DNA of 64,000 nucleotides, from contig NZ_SRLC01000001.1 in NCBI RefSeq assembly GCF_004765605.1, positions 930,001 through 994,000 on the forward strand, written 5' to 3'. This document shows, piece by piece, positions 34,141 through 42,066 of this stretch. This DNA comes from Hymenobacter aquaticus (GTDB lineage: Bacteria > Bacteroidota > Bacteroidia > Cytophagales > Hymenobacteraceae). The notes beneath the pieces were generated by a model. The model ran no database searches and was not told the origin of the DNA. It worked only from the letters and a program-made list of their open reading frames with translations. Each line of letters begins with the position of its first letter. The first letter of the stretch is position 1. The position numbers and the translations under genes are program-made.

Positions 34141-34246
34141 GAACTGGTGAAATGGTGATTTTTTCAACCTCGCCATTTCTGCTGCCTGCTATAAACCGCC
34201 CTCTGGAACCTCAAACTCACCACCTCACAATTGCATCACTTTACCA
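34141..34246. repeat. GTGA-type palindromic element
   Basis: Left arm CTGGTGAAATGGTGATTTTT, unique core, right arm CAAACTCACCACCTCACAA reading the complement. Same class as 2715-2870, with shorter arms. Confidence 0.6.
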
Positions 34247-34247
34247 T

Positions 34248-35240
34248 ATGAATACACAGCTTCCCGGTGGTACTTCCACTGATTTACCCAAATGGCAAAA
34301 GCCCGAGAAGGCCGCGGGCTGGGTTTTTCTGGCCGCCGCCGCCGGGGCCGGGGTCTACTTCTGGGGCCAGATCGTGCCCTACCTGGTCGACATCGTCTTC
34401 GACACCGTGAAGCTCGGCTTTGGGCTCGGGGGCTTGTTCGTGCTCTTTCTCATCGTGACCAGCAAGCGGATTAAGGCCGGGCTCTGGTACGCGGGGCAGC
34501 GCATCTTCCGCACCGCGGCCGGCATTTTCGTTGAGACGGACCCCATCGGGATTATGCAGGACTACATCCGCAACACCGAGAAGGAGGCCCAGAATATGGA
34601 GTCGGAAGTGGGCCACATCGAAGGCGCCCACGAGCTGGTGAAGCGCAAGATGGACGCCAACAAGCAGCAGCTCCAGGAGTACCTGCGCCTGGCCGACTCG
34701 GCCGCCCGCAAGGGCGAGAAGGACTTCGCCGAATCGTACGCCTCCCGGGCCGCCCAGCTGGAAGACTACAACGCCCGCCTGCAGCCCATGCTGACTACCA
34801 CGGCCAACGTGACGCTGGTGATGCGCCAGATTCTGAAGGCCGCCCTGCGCCAGATCGACAACTCCAAGTTCAAGGTCAACCTGCTTAAGGACGAGTACGA
34901 GCTGGTCAAGCGCACCTCGTCGGGCATGCGGGCCGCCATGAACATCCTGCGCGGCGACCCCGACAAGAAGTACTTCTTCGACATGGCTACCGACCGGGTC
35001 GCCCAGGACATGGCCCAGCAGCTGGGCCAGATCAAGCAGGCCATGCGCTACTCGCAGGAGTTTGTGAAGGAAATGGACATCCAGAACGGGGTGATGAGCG
35101 AGAAGGGCCAGCGCCTGCTGGAGAAATACCAGAAGGGCGACTTCAACACCCTGCTCAACGAACAGCCCAACGCCGCCCTGAGCGGCCCCGCCGCCACGGC
35201 CAAAGCCACCAACGATGCCTATTCCAACCTGCTGGACTAA
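34248..35240 (+). CDS. PspA-like coiled-coil protein with two N-terminal membrane spans
   Basis: 330 aa. Two hydrophobic segments lie at about 23-42 (AAGWVFLAAAAGAGVYFWG) and 50-72 (LGFGLGGLFVLFLIV). After a basic IKAGLWYAGQRIF stretch comes a long helical region from about 95 to 305 that reads like PspA/IM30: TDPIGIMQDYIRNTEKEAQ resembles the family's early D-P-x-x-x-x-x-x-I-x-E-M-E helix, and long Glu/Lys/Gln-rich helices follow. Canonical PspA has no membrane spans, so this would be a membrane-anchored variant. The ATG at 34248 was chosen to start just before the first span. It probably supports the inner membrane next to the ABC permease. Family membership is my judgement, not a proven match. 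Confidence 0.8.
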   Translation: MNTQLPGGTSTDLPKWQKPEKAAGWVFLAAAAGAGVYFWGQIVPYLVDIVFDTVKLGFGLGGLFVLFLIVTSKRIKAGLWYAGQRIFRTAAGIFVETDPIGIMQDYIRNTEKEAQNMESEVGHIEGAHELVKRKMDANKQQLQEYLRLADSAARKGEKDFAESYASRAAQLEDYNARLQPMLTTTANVTLVMRQILKAALRQIDNSKFKVNLLKDEYELVKRTSSGMRAAMNILRGDPDKKYFFDMATDRVAQDMAQQLGQIKQAMRYSQEFVKEMDIQNGVMSEKGQRLLEKYQKGDFNTLLNEQPNAALSGPAATAKATNDAYSNLLD

Positions 35241-35267
35241 GCTGACGCTGGAACGGCAATTCCCCTC

Positions 35268-35466
35268 CTCAGATGAGGAGGGGTGCCCGAAGGGCGGGGT
35301 GGTTGATACGTCAGAACAACGACGGCTGCTGACGGCTGAAATAAGCCTGCCCCCTGAGATTCTCTAACGGCCAGAAACAACCCCTAACGGCGCGGCCACA
35401 AACCACCCCGGCCTTCGGCCACCCACGCCGCTTGATGCGCGGAATTTAAAAAAAGGAGGGGAGCTT
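35268..35466. repeat. Inverted pair of GGGGTGGTT elements
   Basis: The left half reads CCCCTCCTCAGATGAGGAGG and then GCCCGAAGGGCGGGGTGGTT. The right half reads AACCACCCCGGCCTTCGGCC and ends AAAAAAAGGAGGGGAGC. The halves are imperfect inverted copies, each with an internal GGCCGAAGGCC-type dyad. This fills most of the 265-base gap before the OmpA-fused binding protein. Confidence 0.7.
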
Positions 35467-35505
35467 GACCGCCTGACAACAAACAACTAACAACCAACAA
35501 CTAAC

Positions 35506-37284
35506 ATGACAACGCGCGGAAAAATCGTGATTGGCGCCCTGCTCGTGGCGCTGCTCTACTTCGGCATCAACAAGCTTATCGGCAGCGGGATGCTGTTTAA
35601 AAAGGCGGCTACCGAGTCGGTGCTGCTGAACTCCATCGAGCTGCCGACCCAGACGGCCGGCACCCGCACCAACCAGGCCGTGCCGCTGGCCCCGCTGCCG
35701 GGCCGCACGCCCACCGAAAAAGGAGCCCCGGTAACCTGGGAGGTAATGGCCTGGAACTCGCAGATGGCCGGCATGCTGGCCAACGGCGGCCCCCGCACCA
35801 CGGAGGGCTCCAGCATGGCCGCCAACGGCCTCAACCTGCAGATCGTGCGCCAGGACGACGTGGCCAAGATGCAGGCCGACCTGGTGAAAAATGCCCTGGA
35901 CATGCAGCAGAACCCCGAAACGCCGGGTTTGATTGTGAGCATCATGGGCGACGGACTGCCGGCCTTCTCGGCGGTGCAGAGCCAGCTGGAAAAAGCCGGC
36001 ACCGGTTTGCAGATTCTGCCTTATAGCTGCGGTAAGAGCTTTGGCGAGGATAAGCTGATGGGCCCCAAGGAGTGGCTCGACAACCCGAAAGCGGCCCTGG
36101 GCAAGACCATTGCCTGCTACCTGCGCGACGGAGACCAGAACATTGCCCTGAAGTGGTGCGCCGACAACGGCCTGAAAGTCAACCCCGACGAAACCACCTA
36201 CGACCCCGAAGCCGTGAACTTCATGGCCGCCCCCGACTTCCTGGACGCCGCCGAAAAGTACATTACCGGCAAGCCCGAGCAGCGCACCAAGGTGGTGAAG
36301 GGCAAGGACACCGGCGTGAAAGTGGACGTGCCCGCCGACGCGGTAGCCACCTGGACGCCCGGCGACGTGAACATTGCCAAGCAGAAAGGCGGCCTGGTCA
36401 ACATCGTTTCGACCAAGGACTACTCCAACCAGATGCCCAACATCATGGTCACCACCAAGCTCTGGTACGACGCCCACCCGAAGGAAGTGGAAGGCATCAT
36501 GACGGCTCTGGCCGTGGCCGGCGACCAGGTGAAAAGCCACCCCGAGGCCCTGAGCCGCGCCGCCGATATTTCGGCCGAGGTCTACGGCGACAAGGACAAG
36601 AACGGCGGCTACTGGCTGCGCTACTATAAAGGAGTGAGTGAGGCCGACCGCACCGGGGAAGTGGTGGAGCTGGGCGGGAGCAAGGCCTTCAACTTCGCCG
36701 ACAACCTGGCCTTGTTCGGCCTGGAGGAAGGCGGCACCAACGTCTACGCCTCGGTGTACAAGACCTTCGGCGACGTGCAAAGCAAGCTGTATCCCAAGGA
36801 GCTGCCCAGCTACGTACCCCTCGACCAGATGCTGGACCTGACCCTGCTCAAGAAGCTGCAGCGCCAGTACCAGGGCAAGGCCATTGCCCCGGCCGACAAG
36901 CAGCAGTTTGCCGCCGACGACGAAATCCGCCAGAGCGTGAGCAAGCGGGCCTGGAACATCGAGTTTGCAACCGGCAAGAGCACCTTCACGCCGGCCGCCG
37001 AGCGGGATTTGAACCAGCTCTTCGACGACCTGGTGGTAGCCGGCCGCCTGAAAGTGGCCGTCCACGGCCACACCGACAACCAGGGCGACCCGCAAAAGAA
37101 CCAGCAGCTCTCGGAAGACCGGGCCCTGGCCGTGCAGCAGTGGCTGAGCCGCAAAAGCTCCAGCGCCTTCCCCGAGGGCCGGGTCCAGATCTACGCCCAC
37201 GGCGCCACCGAGCCCCTGGCCAGCAACACCACCCCCGACGGCCGCGCCAAAAACCGCCGCGTGGAAATCGTCCTTGGCAATTAG
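35506..37284 (+). CDS. ABC solute-binding protein fused to an OmpA domain
   Basis: 592 aa. A membrane segment near the N-terminus (GKIVIGALLVALLYFGINKL) is either an uncleaved anchor or a signal. Residues about 75-435 form a type II solute-binding domain of the nitrate/sulfonate/phosphate kind (WEVMAWNSQMAGML, KTIACYLRDGDQNIALKWC, NIMVTTKLWYDAHP). Residues about 480-592 form an OmpA C-terminal domain with HGHTDNQGDPQKN and the closing RAKNRRVEIVLGN, which binds peptidoglycan. The binding protein would thus be tied to the cell wall beside its transporter. It is followed by the permease and ATPase of an ABC importer. The ligand cannot be read from the sequence; the usual phosphate name for such fusions is only a label. 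Confidence 0.9.
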   Translation: MTTRGKIVIGALLVALLYFGINKLIGSGMLFKKAATESVLLNSIELPTQTAGTRTNQAVPLAPLPGRTPTEKGAPVTWEVMAWNSQMAGMLANGGPRTTEGSSMAANGLNLQIVRQDDVAKMQADLVKNALDMQQNPETPGLIVSIMGDGLPAFSAVQSQLEKAGTGLQILPYSCGKSFGEDKLMGPKEWLDNPKAALGKTIACYLRDGDQNIALKWCADNGLKVNPDETTYDPEAVNFMAAPDFLDAAEKYITGKPEQRTKVVKGKDTGVKVDVPADAVATWTPGDVNIAKQKGGLVNIVSTKDYSNQMPNIMVTTKLWYDAHPKEVEGIMTALAVAGDQVKSHPEALSRAADISAEVYGDKDKNGGYWLRYYKGVSEADRTGEVVELGGSKAFNFADNLALFGLEEGGTNVYASVYKTFGDVQSKLYPKELPSYVPLDQMLDLTLLKKLQRQYQGKAIAPADKQQFAADDEIRQSVSKRAWNIEFATGKSTFTPAAERDLNQLFDDLVVAGRLKVAVHGHTDNQGDPQKNQQLSEDRALAVQQWLSRKSSSAFPEGRVQIYAHGATEPLASNTTPDGRAKNRRVEIVLGN

Positions 37285-37587
37285 TGATTTAGCGACTTAG
37301 TGAGTTAGTGAGTTTTTGTTCGGATGGCGCATTCTGCGCAGCTACAAGCTCACAGGATTTCCTGAGTCCCTGCACCCAAAATCTGCTCCATTGCTCGTGC
37401 TTTATCCTACCCGACTTATCCCATGTGCCTTATTCCAATGCATAGCAAAGAAGAAGTCCCGCCCGGAGCGGGGCTTCTTCGGGCTGTGAGTCCCCTGGTT
37501 TGTATCTCCTCTGATAAACTGCGCCACCAGCGCATTTAGCGCCAGCCGAACATCAAACTCACTAAGTCACTAAATCACCAACTCACC
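37285..37587. repeat. Large imperfect palindrome of the GTGA/TTAGTGA class
   Basis: Left arm 37285-37331 (GTGATTTAGCGACTTAGTGA, then GTTCGGATGGCGC) and right arm about 37521-37587 (GCGCCAGCCGAACATCAAAC, then tandem ACTCACTAAGTCAC) are inverted imperfect copies around a core with its own terminator at 37450-37480. It fills the whole gap between the binding protein and the permease. A 21-base piece of the right arm (37542-37562) recurs exactly at 38466-38486. Confidence 0.75.
37450..37480 (+). terminator. Hairpin in the centre of the palindromic element
   Basis: GAAGAAGTCCCGC / GCGGGGCTTCTTC, one mismatch, short loop. It could reduce read-through from the binding-protein gene into the permease gene. 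Confidence 0.5.
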
Positions 37588-37589
37588 GC

Positions 37590-38369
37590 ATGAAAGAGCT
37601 ATTTGCCCCCAATGCCCAGCCCAGCCGCCCGGTGTTTGCCACTATGGTCGGGGCCCAGCTGCTGGTGCTGGTGCTGCTCTGGGTGTTTTTTCCGCTGCAG
37701 ATTTTCCCCAGCCTGGGCCAGGTGCTGCGAGCCCTGAGCGACTTAATCACGACCCAGGGCTTGTTGCAGGAGCTCTGGGCCAGCATGACCACGGCCCTGC
37801 AGGCGCTGGCCATCGGCACGGGGCTGGCCCTGGGGATTTCGTATCTGACGGCCCTGCCGTTTTTCCGGCCGATTGCCTACGCCGCCACCAAGATGCGCTA
37901 CCTCACGCTCACCGGCCTCACGTTTTTTATGGCCCTGCTGCTCAGCTCGGGCCACCAGGTCAAGCTCTCGGTGCTGGTGTTTGCCACCACGGTCTACCTC
38001 GTGACGGGCATGACCAGCGTGATTCTGACCACCACCCAGGAGGAAATGGACCACGCCCGCACCCTGGGCCTGGGCGAGTGGCGCAGCTTTCTGGAAGTCG
38101 TGGTGCGGGGCAAGCTGGATCTGATGCTGGAAGTGGTGCGCCAGAACTTCGCCATCATCTGGACCATGATTACGCTGGTCGAAACCCTCTACCAGTCGGA
38201 GGGCGGCATCGGGCTTTTGCTCTACAAGCAAAACCGCTACCTCCACCTCGACGGCGTGCTGGCCATTCAGCTGGTCATCCTGGCCACCGGCGCTCTGCAG
38301 GACTACGTGTTCGTGCTCCTGCGCCGCGTGTTTTTCCCCCATTCGGCCCTGACGGCGGCACAGGGCTAA
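37590..38369 (+). CDS. ABC transporter permease
   Basis: 259 aa. Integral membrane protein with about six hydrophobic segments (QLLVLVLLWVFFPLQIF, ALAIGTGLALGISYL, LTGLTFFMALLL and others). The EAA-like loop EEMDHARTLGLGEWRSFLEV (about 151-170) is the coupling helix that docks on the ATPase and marks the BPD_transp_1 family of importers for nitrate, sulfonate or taurine-like substrates. The ATG at 37590 gives a short cytoplasmic lead. It is followed by twin AT-rich palindromes and the ATPase gene. Confidence 0.92.
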   Translation: MKELFAPNAQPSRPVFATMVGAQLLVLVLLWVFFPLQIFPSLGQVLRALSDLITTQGLLQELWASMTTALQALAIGTGLALGISYLTALPFFRPIAYAATKMRYLTLTGLTFFMALLLSSGHQVKLSVLVFATTVYLVTGMTSVILTTTQEEMDHARTLGLGEWRSFLEVVVRGKLDLMLEVVRQNFAIIWTMITLVETLYQSEGGIGLLLYKQNRYLHLDGVLAIQLVILATGALQDYVFVLLRRVFFPHSALTAAQG

Positions 38370-38370
38370 G

Positions 38371-38450
38371 TGTAGAATATTCTTGAAAAACGAAAAAAAT
38401 ATTCTACACCACTTGTAGAATATAATTCAAAACGAAAAAAATATTCTACA
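38371..38450. repeat. Two tandem AT-rich palindromes
   Basis: Copy 1 (38371-38408) and copy 2 (38414-38450) both start TGTAGAATAT and end AATATTCTACA around an A-rich centre with the shared piece AACGAAAAAAAT. They are strikingly AT-rich against the surrounding genes. They could be operators, an mRNA processing or terminator site, or a miniature element. Confidence 0.85.
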
Positions 38451-38465
38451 CCAGGAAGAGCCGTA

Positions 38466-38528
38466 CCAGCCGAACATCAAACTCACCATCTCACCATCTC
38501 ACTAACTCACTAACTCACCATCTCACAC
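38466..38528. repeat. Half-copy of the palindromic element: tandem CTCACCAT/CTCACTAA
   Basis: The first 21 bases are identical to 37542-37562. Then come repeated CTCACCAT and CTCACTAA octamers running up to the GTG start of the ATPase gene. No left arm is present; the twin AT-rich palindromes take its place. Confidence 0.75.
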
Positions 38529-38529
38529 C

Positions 38530-39354
38530 GTGACTCCTTACTTCCACCAGGAACCCGTTTTGACGCTCGACGGAATTTCGATGAGCTACCACGGCGAAGT
38601 GGTGCTGCGCGACATCAGCGCCCAGGTCTTGAACGTGGTGCGGCCGGGCCTGACCCAGGGCCAGGTCGTGGGCTTCTACGGCCGCTCGGGTATCGGCAAG
38701 TCGGTGCTCTGCCGCATCATTGCCGGCCTCACGGCGCCGGCTACGGGCTCGGTACGGGTCGGGGAGGAGCAGCACCCGGTGCAGGCCGGCGACGTGGGCC
38801 TGGTGCAGCAGCGCTACCCCTTGTTCAACCACCGCACCCTCACGGATAACCTGCTGCTGGCCGCCGCCCGCAAGCACGAGCCCGAGGCCGCCCGGCGCGA
38901 AGTGCAGGCCTACCTGGAGCGGTTCCGGCTCGACTTGCACGGCCGCAAGTTCCCCGCCCAGCTCTCGGGCGGGCAGCGCCAGCGGGCCGCCATTGCCCAG
39001 CAGCTGCTGTGCTCCGACCACCTCATCCTGCTCGACGAGCCCTTCTCCGGCCTCGATGTGGCCATGATTGACGAGGTAAAGAAAATTATCCTCGAAGTCA
39101 CCACGATGGATGAATTGAACACGGTCGTCATCGTCTCCCACGACATTGCCACCACCACGGCCCTCTCGGACACGCTCTGGCTGATGGGCTACGAGCGGGA
39201 CGCCGCCGGCCAGCTTTTGCCCGGGGCCACCATCAGCAAAGACCACCAGTACGACCTGGCCGGCATGGGCCTGGCCTGGCACCCCAACGTGGAAGCCGAG
39301 CCGGAGTTTAATAGGTTTGTGGAGGAGTTGAAGGGGGAGATTCGGGCAGCCTAA
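38530..39354 (+). CDS. ABC transporter ATP-binding protein
   Basis: 274 aa with a GTG start at 38530 (no ATG in range). Walker A GRSGIGKS (about 56-63), signature LSGGQRQRAA (about 144-153), Walker B LILLDEPFSG (about 166-175) and the switch His in VIVSHDIATT. The Q-loop lies in VGLVQQRYPL. With the upstream permease and the wall-anchored binding protein it completes an importer. The C-terminal 50 residues (HQYDLAGMGLAWHPNVEAEP) extend past the core fold. No overlap with its neighbours; a REP-like hairpin follows. Confidence 0.93.
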   Translation: MTPYFHQEPVLTLDGISMSYHGEVVLRDISAQVLNVVRPGLTQGQVVGFYGRSGIGKSVLCRIIAGLTAPATGSVRVGEEQHPVQAGDVGLVQQRYPLFNHRTLTDNLLLAAARKHEPEAARREVQAYLERFRLDLHGRKFPAQLSGGQRQRAAIAQQLLCSDHLILLDEPFSGLDVAMIDEVKKIILEVTTMDELNTVVIVSHDIATTTALSDTLWLMGYERDAAGQLLPGATISKDHQYDLAGMGLAWHPNVEAEPEFNRFVEELKGEIRAA

Positions 39355-39363
39355 AATTGCTGC

Positions 39364-39371
39364 TACTTTTG
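39364..39371 (+). promoter_or_regulatory. Possible -7 element for the response-regulator gene
   Basis: TACTTTTG fits TAnnTTTG; the -33 position reads TTC instead of TTG. It lies 10 bases past the ATPase stop and 134 before the regulator ATG, so the transcript leader would include the REP hairpin. Confidence 0.35.
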
Positions 39372-39384
39372 CCCGTCCAGTACT

Positions 39385-39471
39385 TGTAACGCGAAGTTCC
39401 ACTTCGCGAGGCGTGCGCGCCGTAACAACGACAATCGTTCAACGCCTCGCGAAGTGGAACTTCGCGTTACA
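39385..39471. repeat. REP-like hairpin with perfect 30-bp arms
   Basis: Arms 39385-39414 and 39442-39471 are perfectly complementary with a 27-base loop. Each arm contains a nested palindrome CGCGAAG-TTCCA-CTTCGCG, so either a large stem or two small hairpins can form. The paired nested-dyad layout is that of REP/BIME elements. No RAYT-type transposase is in the window. Confidence 0.85.
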
Positions 39472-39504
39472 CTCCCGCTGGCGTCAATTCTTACTTAAAT
39501 ACCC

Positions 39505-40869
39505 ATGCCCACCGGTACCCTGCTCATCATCGACGACGAAACCCGCCTGCGCCAGCTCCTGAGCCGGGTGCTGGAGCTGGAAGGCTACACCGTGCTCCAG
39601 GCTCCCGACGCCCGGCGCGGCCTGGAGATGCTCCAGCAGCACGCCGATGAAGTCCTGGTCGTGTTGTCCGACGTGAAGCTGCCCGATGCCCACGGCGTAG
39701 AGCTGATTCCGAAGCTGCGGGCCCGCTGCCCGGAGGCCGAAATCGTGCTGATGACCGCCTTTGGCACCATTCCCGACGGGGTGCAGGCCATGAAGCAGGG
39801 CGCTTTCGACTACCTGACCAAGGGCGACTCCGACGACCAGCTGGTCGTCATCGTGGAGCGGGCCGCCGACAAGGCCCGGCTGCAGCGCCGGGTGGCCGAG
39901 CTGGAACGCAAAGTCGGGGCCCAGCACAGCTTCGAGACGATGATAGGGGAGTCGGCAGCCTTGCGGGCGGCCCAGCACCTGGCCCGGCAGGTAGCCGTGA
40001 CGGATAGCACCGTGCTGCTGGAAGGCCCCACGGGCGCGGGCAAGGAGCTGTTTGCCCAGGCTATTCACCAGGCCAGTCCGCGCCGGCTCAAGCCCTTCGT
40101 GGCCGTCAACTGCTCGGCCTTTCCCAAGGATTTGCTGGAAAGTGAGCTGTTTGGCTACAAGAAAGGCGCCTTCACCGGGGCCCTCACCGACAAGAAGGGC
40201 CTGCTGGAAGAAGCCCACGGCGGCACGCTGTTCCTGGACGAAATCGGGGAGCTGGAGCTGACCGTGCAGGCCAAGTTTCTGCGCGTGCTCGAAACCCAGA
40301 CCTTTACCAAGCTGGGGGCCACCACGCCCACGGCCGTGAACGTGCGCATCGTGGCCGCCACCAACCGCAACCTCAAGCTCGAAGCCCAGGAAGGCCGCTT
40401 CCGCCCCGATCTGTACTACCGCCTCTCGGTCTTTACCATCGACGTGCCCCCGCTGAAAGCCCGGCCGGCCGACGTGCCGGTGCTGGCCCGGCACTTTCTG
40501 CAGTACTTCGCCGCCCGCCTCAAAAAGCGCCTGCCGGGCCTGGATGCCGAGTGTCTGCGCCTATTGCAAGCCTACGACTGGCCCGGCAACGTGCGGGAAC
40601 TGAAAAACGTGCTGGAACGGGCCGCCATCCTCACGCCCGACAACGAGCTGGTGGCCGCCGGCCTGCTGCCCACCGAGTTCTACACCCTGCCCGACGCCAT
40701 CCGGGCGACCGACGACCCCCACGACCGGAGTCTGCGGGCCGTGGAAGCCCGCCACATCCGGGAGGTGCTGGCCGACGTGGAAGGCAACAAAACCGAGGCC
40801 GCCCGCCAGCTCGGCATCGGCCTGACCACGCTCTACCGCAAGCTCCAGGAGTACGGCCTGACGGCCTGA
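39505..40869 (+). CDS. Sigma-54-dependent response regulator (NtrC family)
   Basis: 454 aa. Receiver at 1-120 with acidic D10-D11, phospho-acceptor D56 (LSDVKLPDAHG) and MTAFG. AAA+ domain at about 145-385 with Walker A GPTGAGKE (about 173), the sigma-54 contact loop GAFTGA (about 221), Walker B GTLFLDEIGEL and the sensor R-F-R-P-D-L-Y-Y-R-L-S block. C-terminal Fis-type helix-turn-helix (NKTEAARQLGIGLTTLYRKL). It activates sigma-54 promoters on phosphorylation. The partner is most likely the HAMP/PAS kinase two genes downstream at 42067. Targets could be the barrel protein next door or the ABC cluster upstream; no -24/-12 promoter was identified with confidence. Confidence 0.95.
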   Translation: MPTGTLLIIDDETRLRQLLSRVLELEGYTVLQAPDARRGLEMLQQHADEVLVVLSDVKLPDAHGVELIPKLRARCPEAEIVLMTAFGTIPDGVQAMKQGAFDYLTKGDSDDQLVVIVERAADKARLQRRVAELERKVGAQHSFETMIGESAALRAAQHLARQVAVTDSTVLLEGPTGAGKELFAQAIHQASPRRLKPFVAVNCSAFPKDLLESELFGYKKGAFTGALTDKKGLLEEAHGGTLFLDEIGELELTVQAKFLRVLETQTFTKLGATTPTAVNVRIVAATNRNLKLEAQEGRFRPDLYYRLSVFTIDVPPLKARPADVPVLARHFLQYFAARLKKRLPGLDAECLRLLQAYDWPGNVRELKNVLERAAILTPDNELVAAGLLPTEFYTLPDAIRATDDPHDRSLRAVEARHIREVLADVEGNKTEAARQLGIGLTTLYRKLQEYGLTA

Positions 40870-40941
40870 TTTACCGCTTTTTCCTACCTTCCTAACGCCC
40901 TGCCCGCAGCCGTTGCGCGGCGCAGCCGGGCTCCTACACCC

Positions 40942-42054
40942 ATGAAATTCTCCTTCCTTCTGGCCCTGGGCCTGCTTGTTTCCCCTTTCGCCAGAGCCCA
41001 GCAGCCGGCTTTGCCCGACTCGGCCGCGGCGGAAGCCGTTACGGTATTGCCCGCCGGGCTGACCATCTACGGCTTTGCCGACGGCTACTACGGCTACGAT
41101 TTTACCGGTAAAGCCCCCCAGCGGCCGGGGTTTCTGTACGCGCATAACCGCAACAATGAGTTTGCCCTCAACAACGCCGTGCTGGGTTTGCGCTACGAGG
41201 AAGCCCGGGTGCGCGGGGCCCTGGCCCTGCACACCGGCACCTACGTGGAGGCCAACTACGCCAACGAGCCCACCGTGCTGCGCAATATCTACGAGGCTTA
41301 CGCCGGCTTCCGGCCCACGGCCAAGTCCTGGCTCGACCTGGGCATCTTTAGCTCCCACATCGGCTTTGAGTCGGCGCTGAGCAAGGACAACTGGACCCTG
41401 ACCCGCTCGTTGATGGCCGAAAACTCGCCCTACTACGAAACCGGGGCCCGCTTCACCTACGAATTCTCGCCCCAGCTCACGGCCACCGCGCTGGTGCTCA
41501 ACGGCTGGCAGCAGATCCGGGACGTGAACCGGTCCAAGAGCCTGGGCACCCAGCTGCAGTGGAAGCCCACGGAGAAATGGCTGCTCAACTCCAGCACGTA
41601 CTACGGCAACGACCAGCCCCAGAGCGAGCTGCGCCGCCGCCGGTTTTTTCACGACTTCTACGTGACCTATACTGCCACCGATAAGCTTGCCGTGGCCGCC
41701 GTATTCGACGTGGGCACCCAACAGACCGAGGAAAAGCCCCGGAATGATACCTGGCTGACCGGGGCCCTGCTGGCGCGCTACCGGTTTGCCCCGACCTGGA
41801 CCGTAGCCGGCCGCCTGGAGGCTTATTCCGCCCGCGACGGAGTTATTATCCAGACGATCCGGCCCACACCGTCGAATTCCAATACCCAGCTGACAGGTGC
41901 TTCCCTGAACGTGGATTACGCCCCGACTTCCCACCTGACGGCCCGTCTCGAAGGCCGGCTTCTGCACAGCAGCCTGGAGCTGTTCGACAACGGCGGCCGC
42001 CGGCCGGGCCACACCTACGGCAACGTAACGAGCAGTATTGCCCTGAGCTTTTAA
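40942..42054 (+). CDS. Outer-membrane beta-barrel porin-like protein
   Basis: 370 aa with a signal peptide (MKFSFLLALGLLVSPFARAQ). It is a series of amphipathic strands with aromatic belts (LTIYGFADGYYGYDF, NAVLGLRYEEARVRGALALH, KLAVAAVFDVGTQQ) and a C-terminal strand ending in Phe (NVTSSIALSF), as needed for barrel assembly. It resembles the BBP2-like porins of Bacteroidota. It lies between the response regulator and the kinase, 12 bases before the kinase start, so these two are co-transcribed and the porin may be under their control. Confidence 0.85.
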   Translation: MKFSFLLALGLLVSPFARAQQPALPDSAAAEAVTVLPAGLTIYGFADGYYGYDFTGKAPQRPGFLYAHNRNNEFALNNAVLGLRYEEARVRGALALHTGTYVEANYANEPTVLRNIYEAYAGFRPTAKSWLDLGIFSSHIGFESALSKDNWTLTRSLMAENSPYYETGARFTYEFSPQLTATALVLNGWQQIRDVNRSKSLGTQLQWKPTEKWLLNSSTYYGNDQPQSELRRRRFFHDFYVTYTATDKLAVAAVFDVGTQQTEEKPRNDTWLTGALLARYRFAPTWTVAGRLEAYSARDGVIIQTIRPTPSNSNTQLTGASLNVDYAPTSHLTARLEGRLLHSSLELFDNGGRRPGHTYGNVTSSIALSF

Positions 42055-42066
42055 CGCTCCCCACCC

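Noticed and set aside
37285..37587. Riboswitch upstream of the permease
   Set aside because: The fold is an inverted simple-repeat palindrome shared with unrelated gaps, not a known aptamer pattern.
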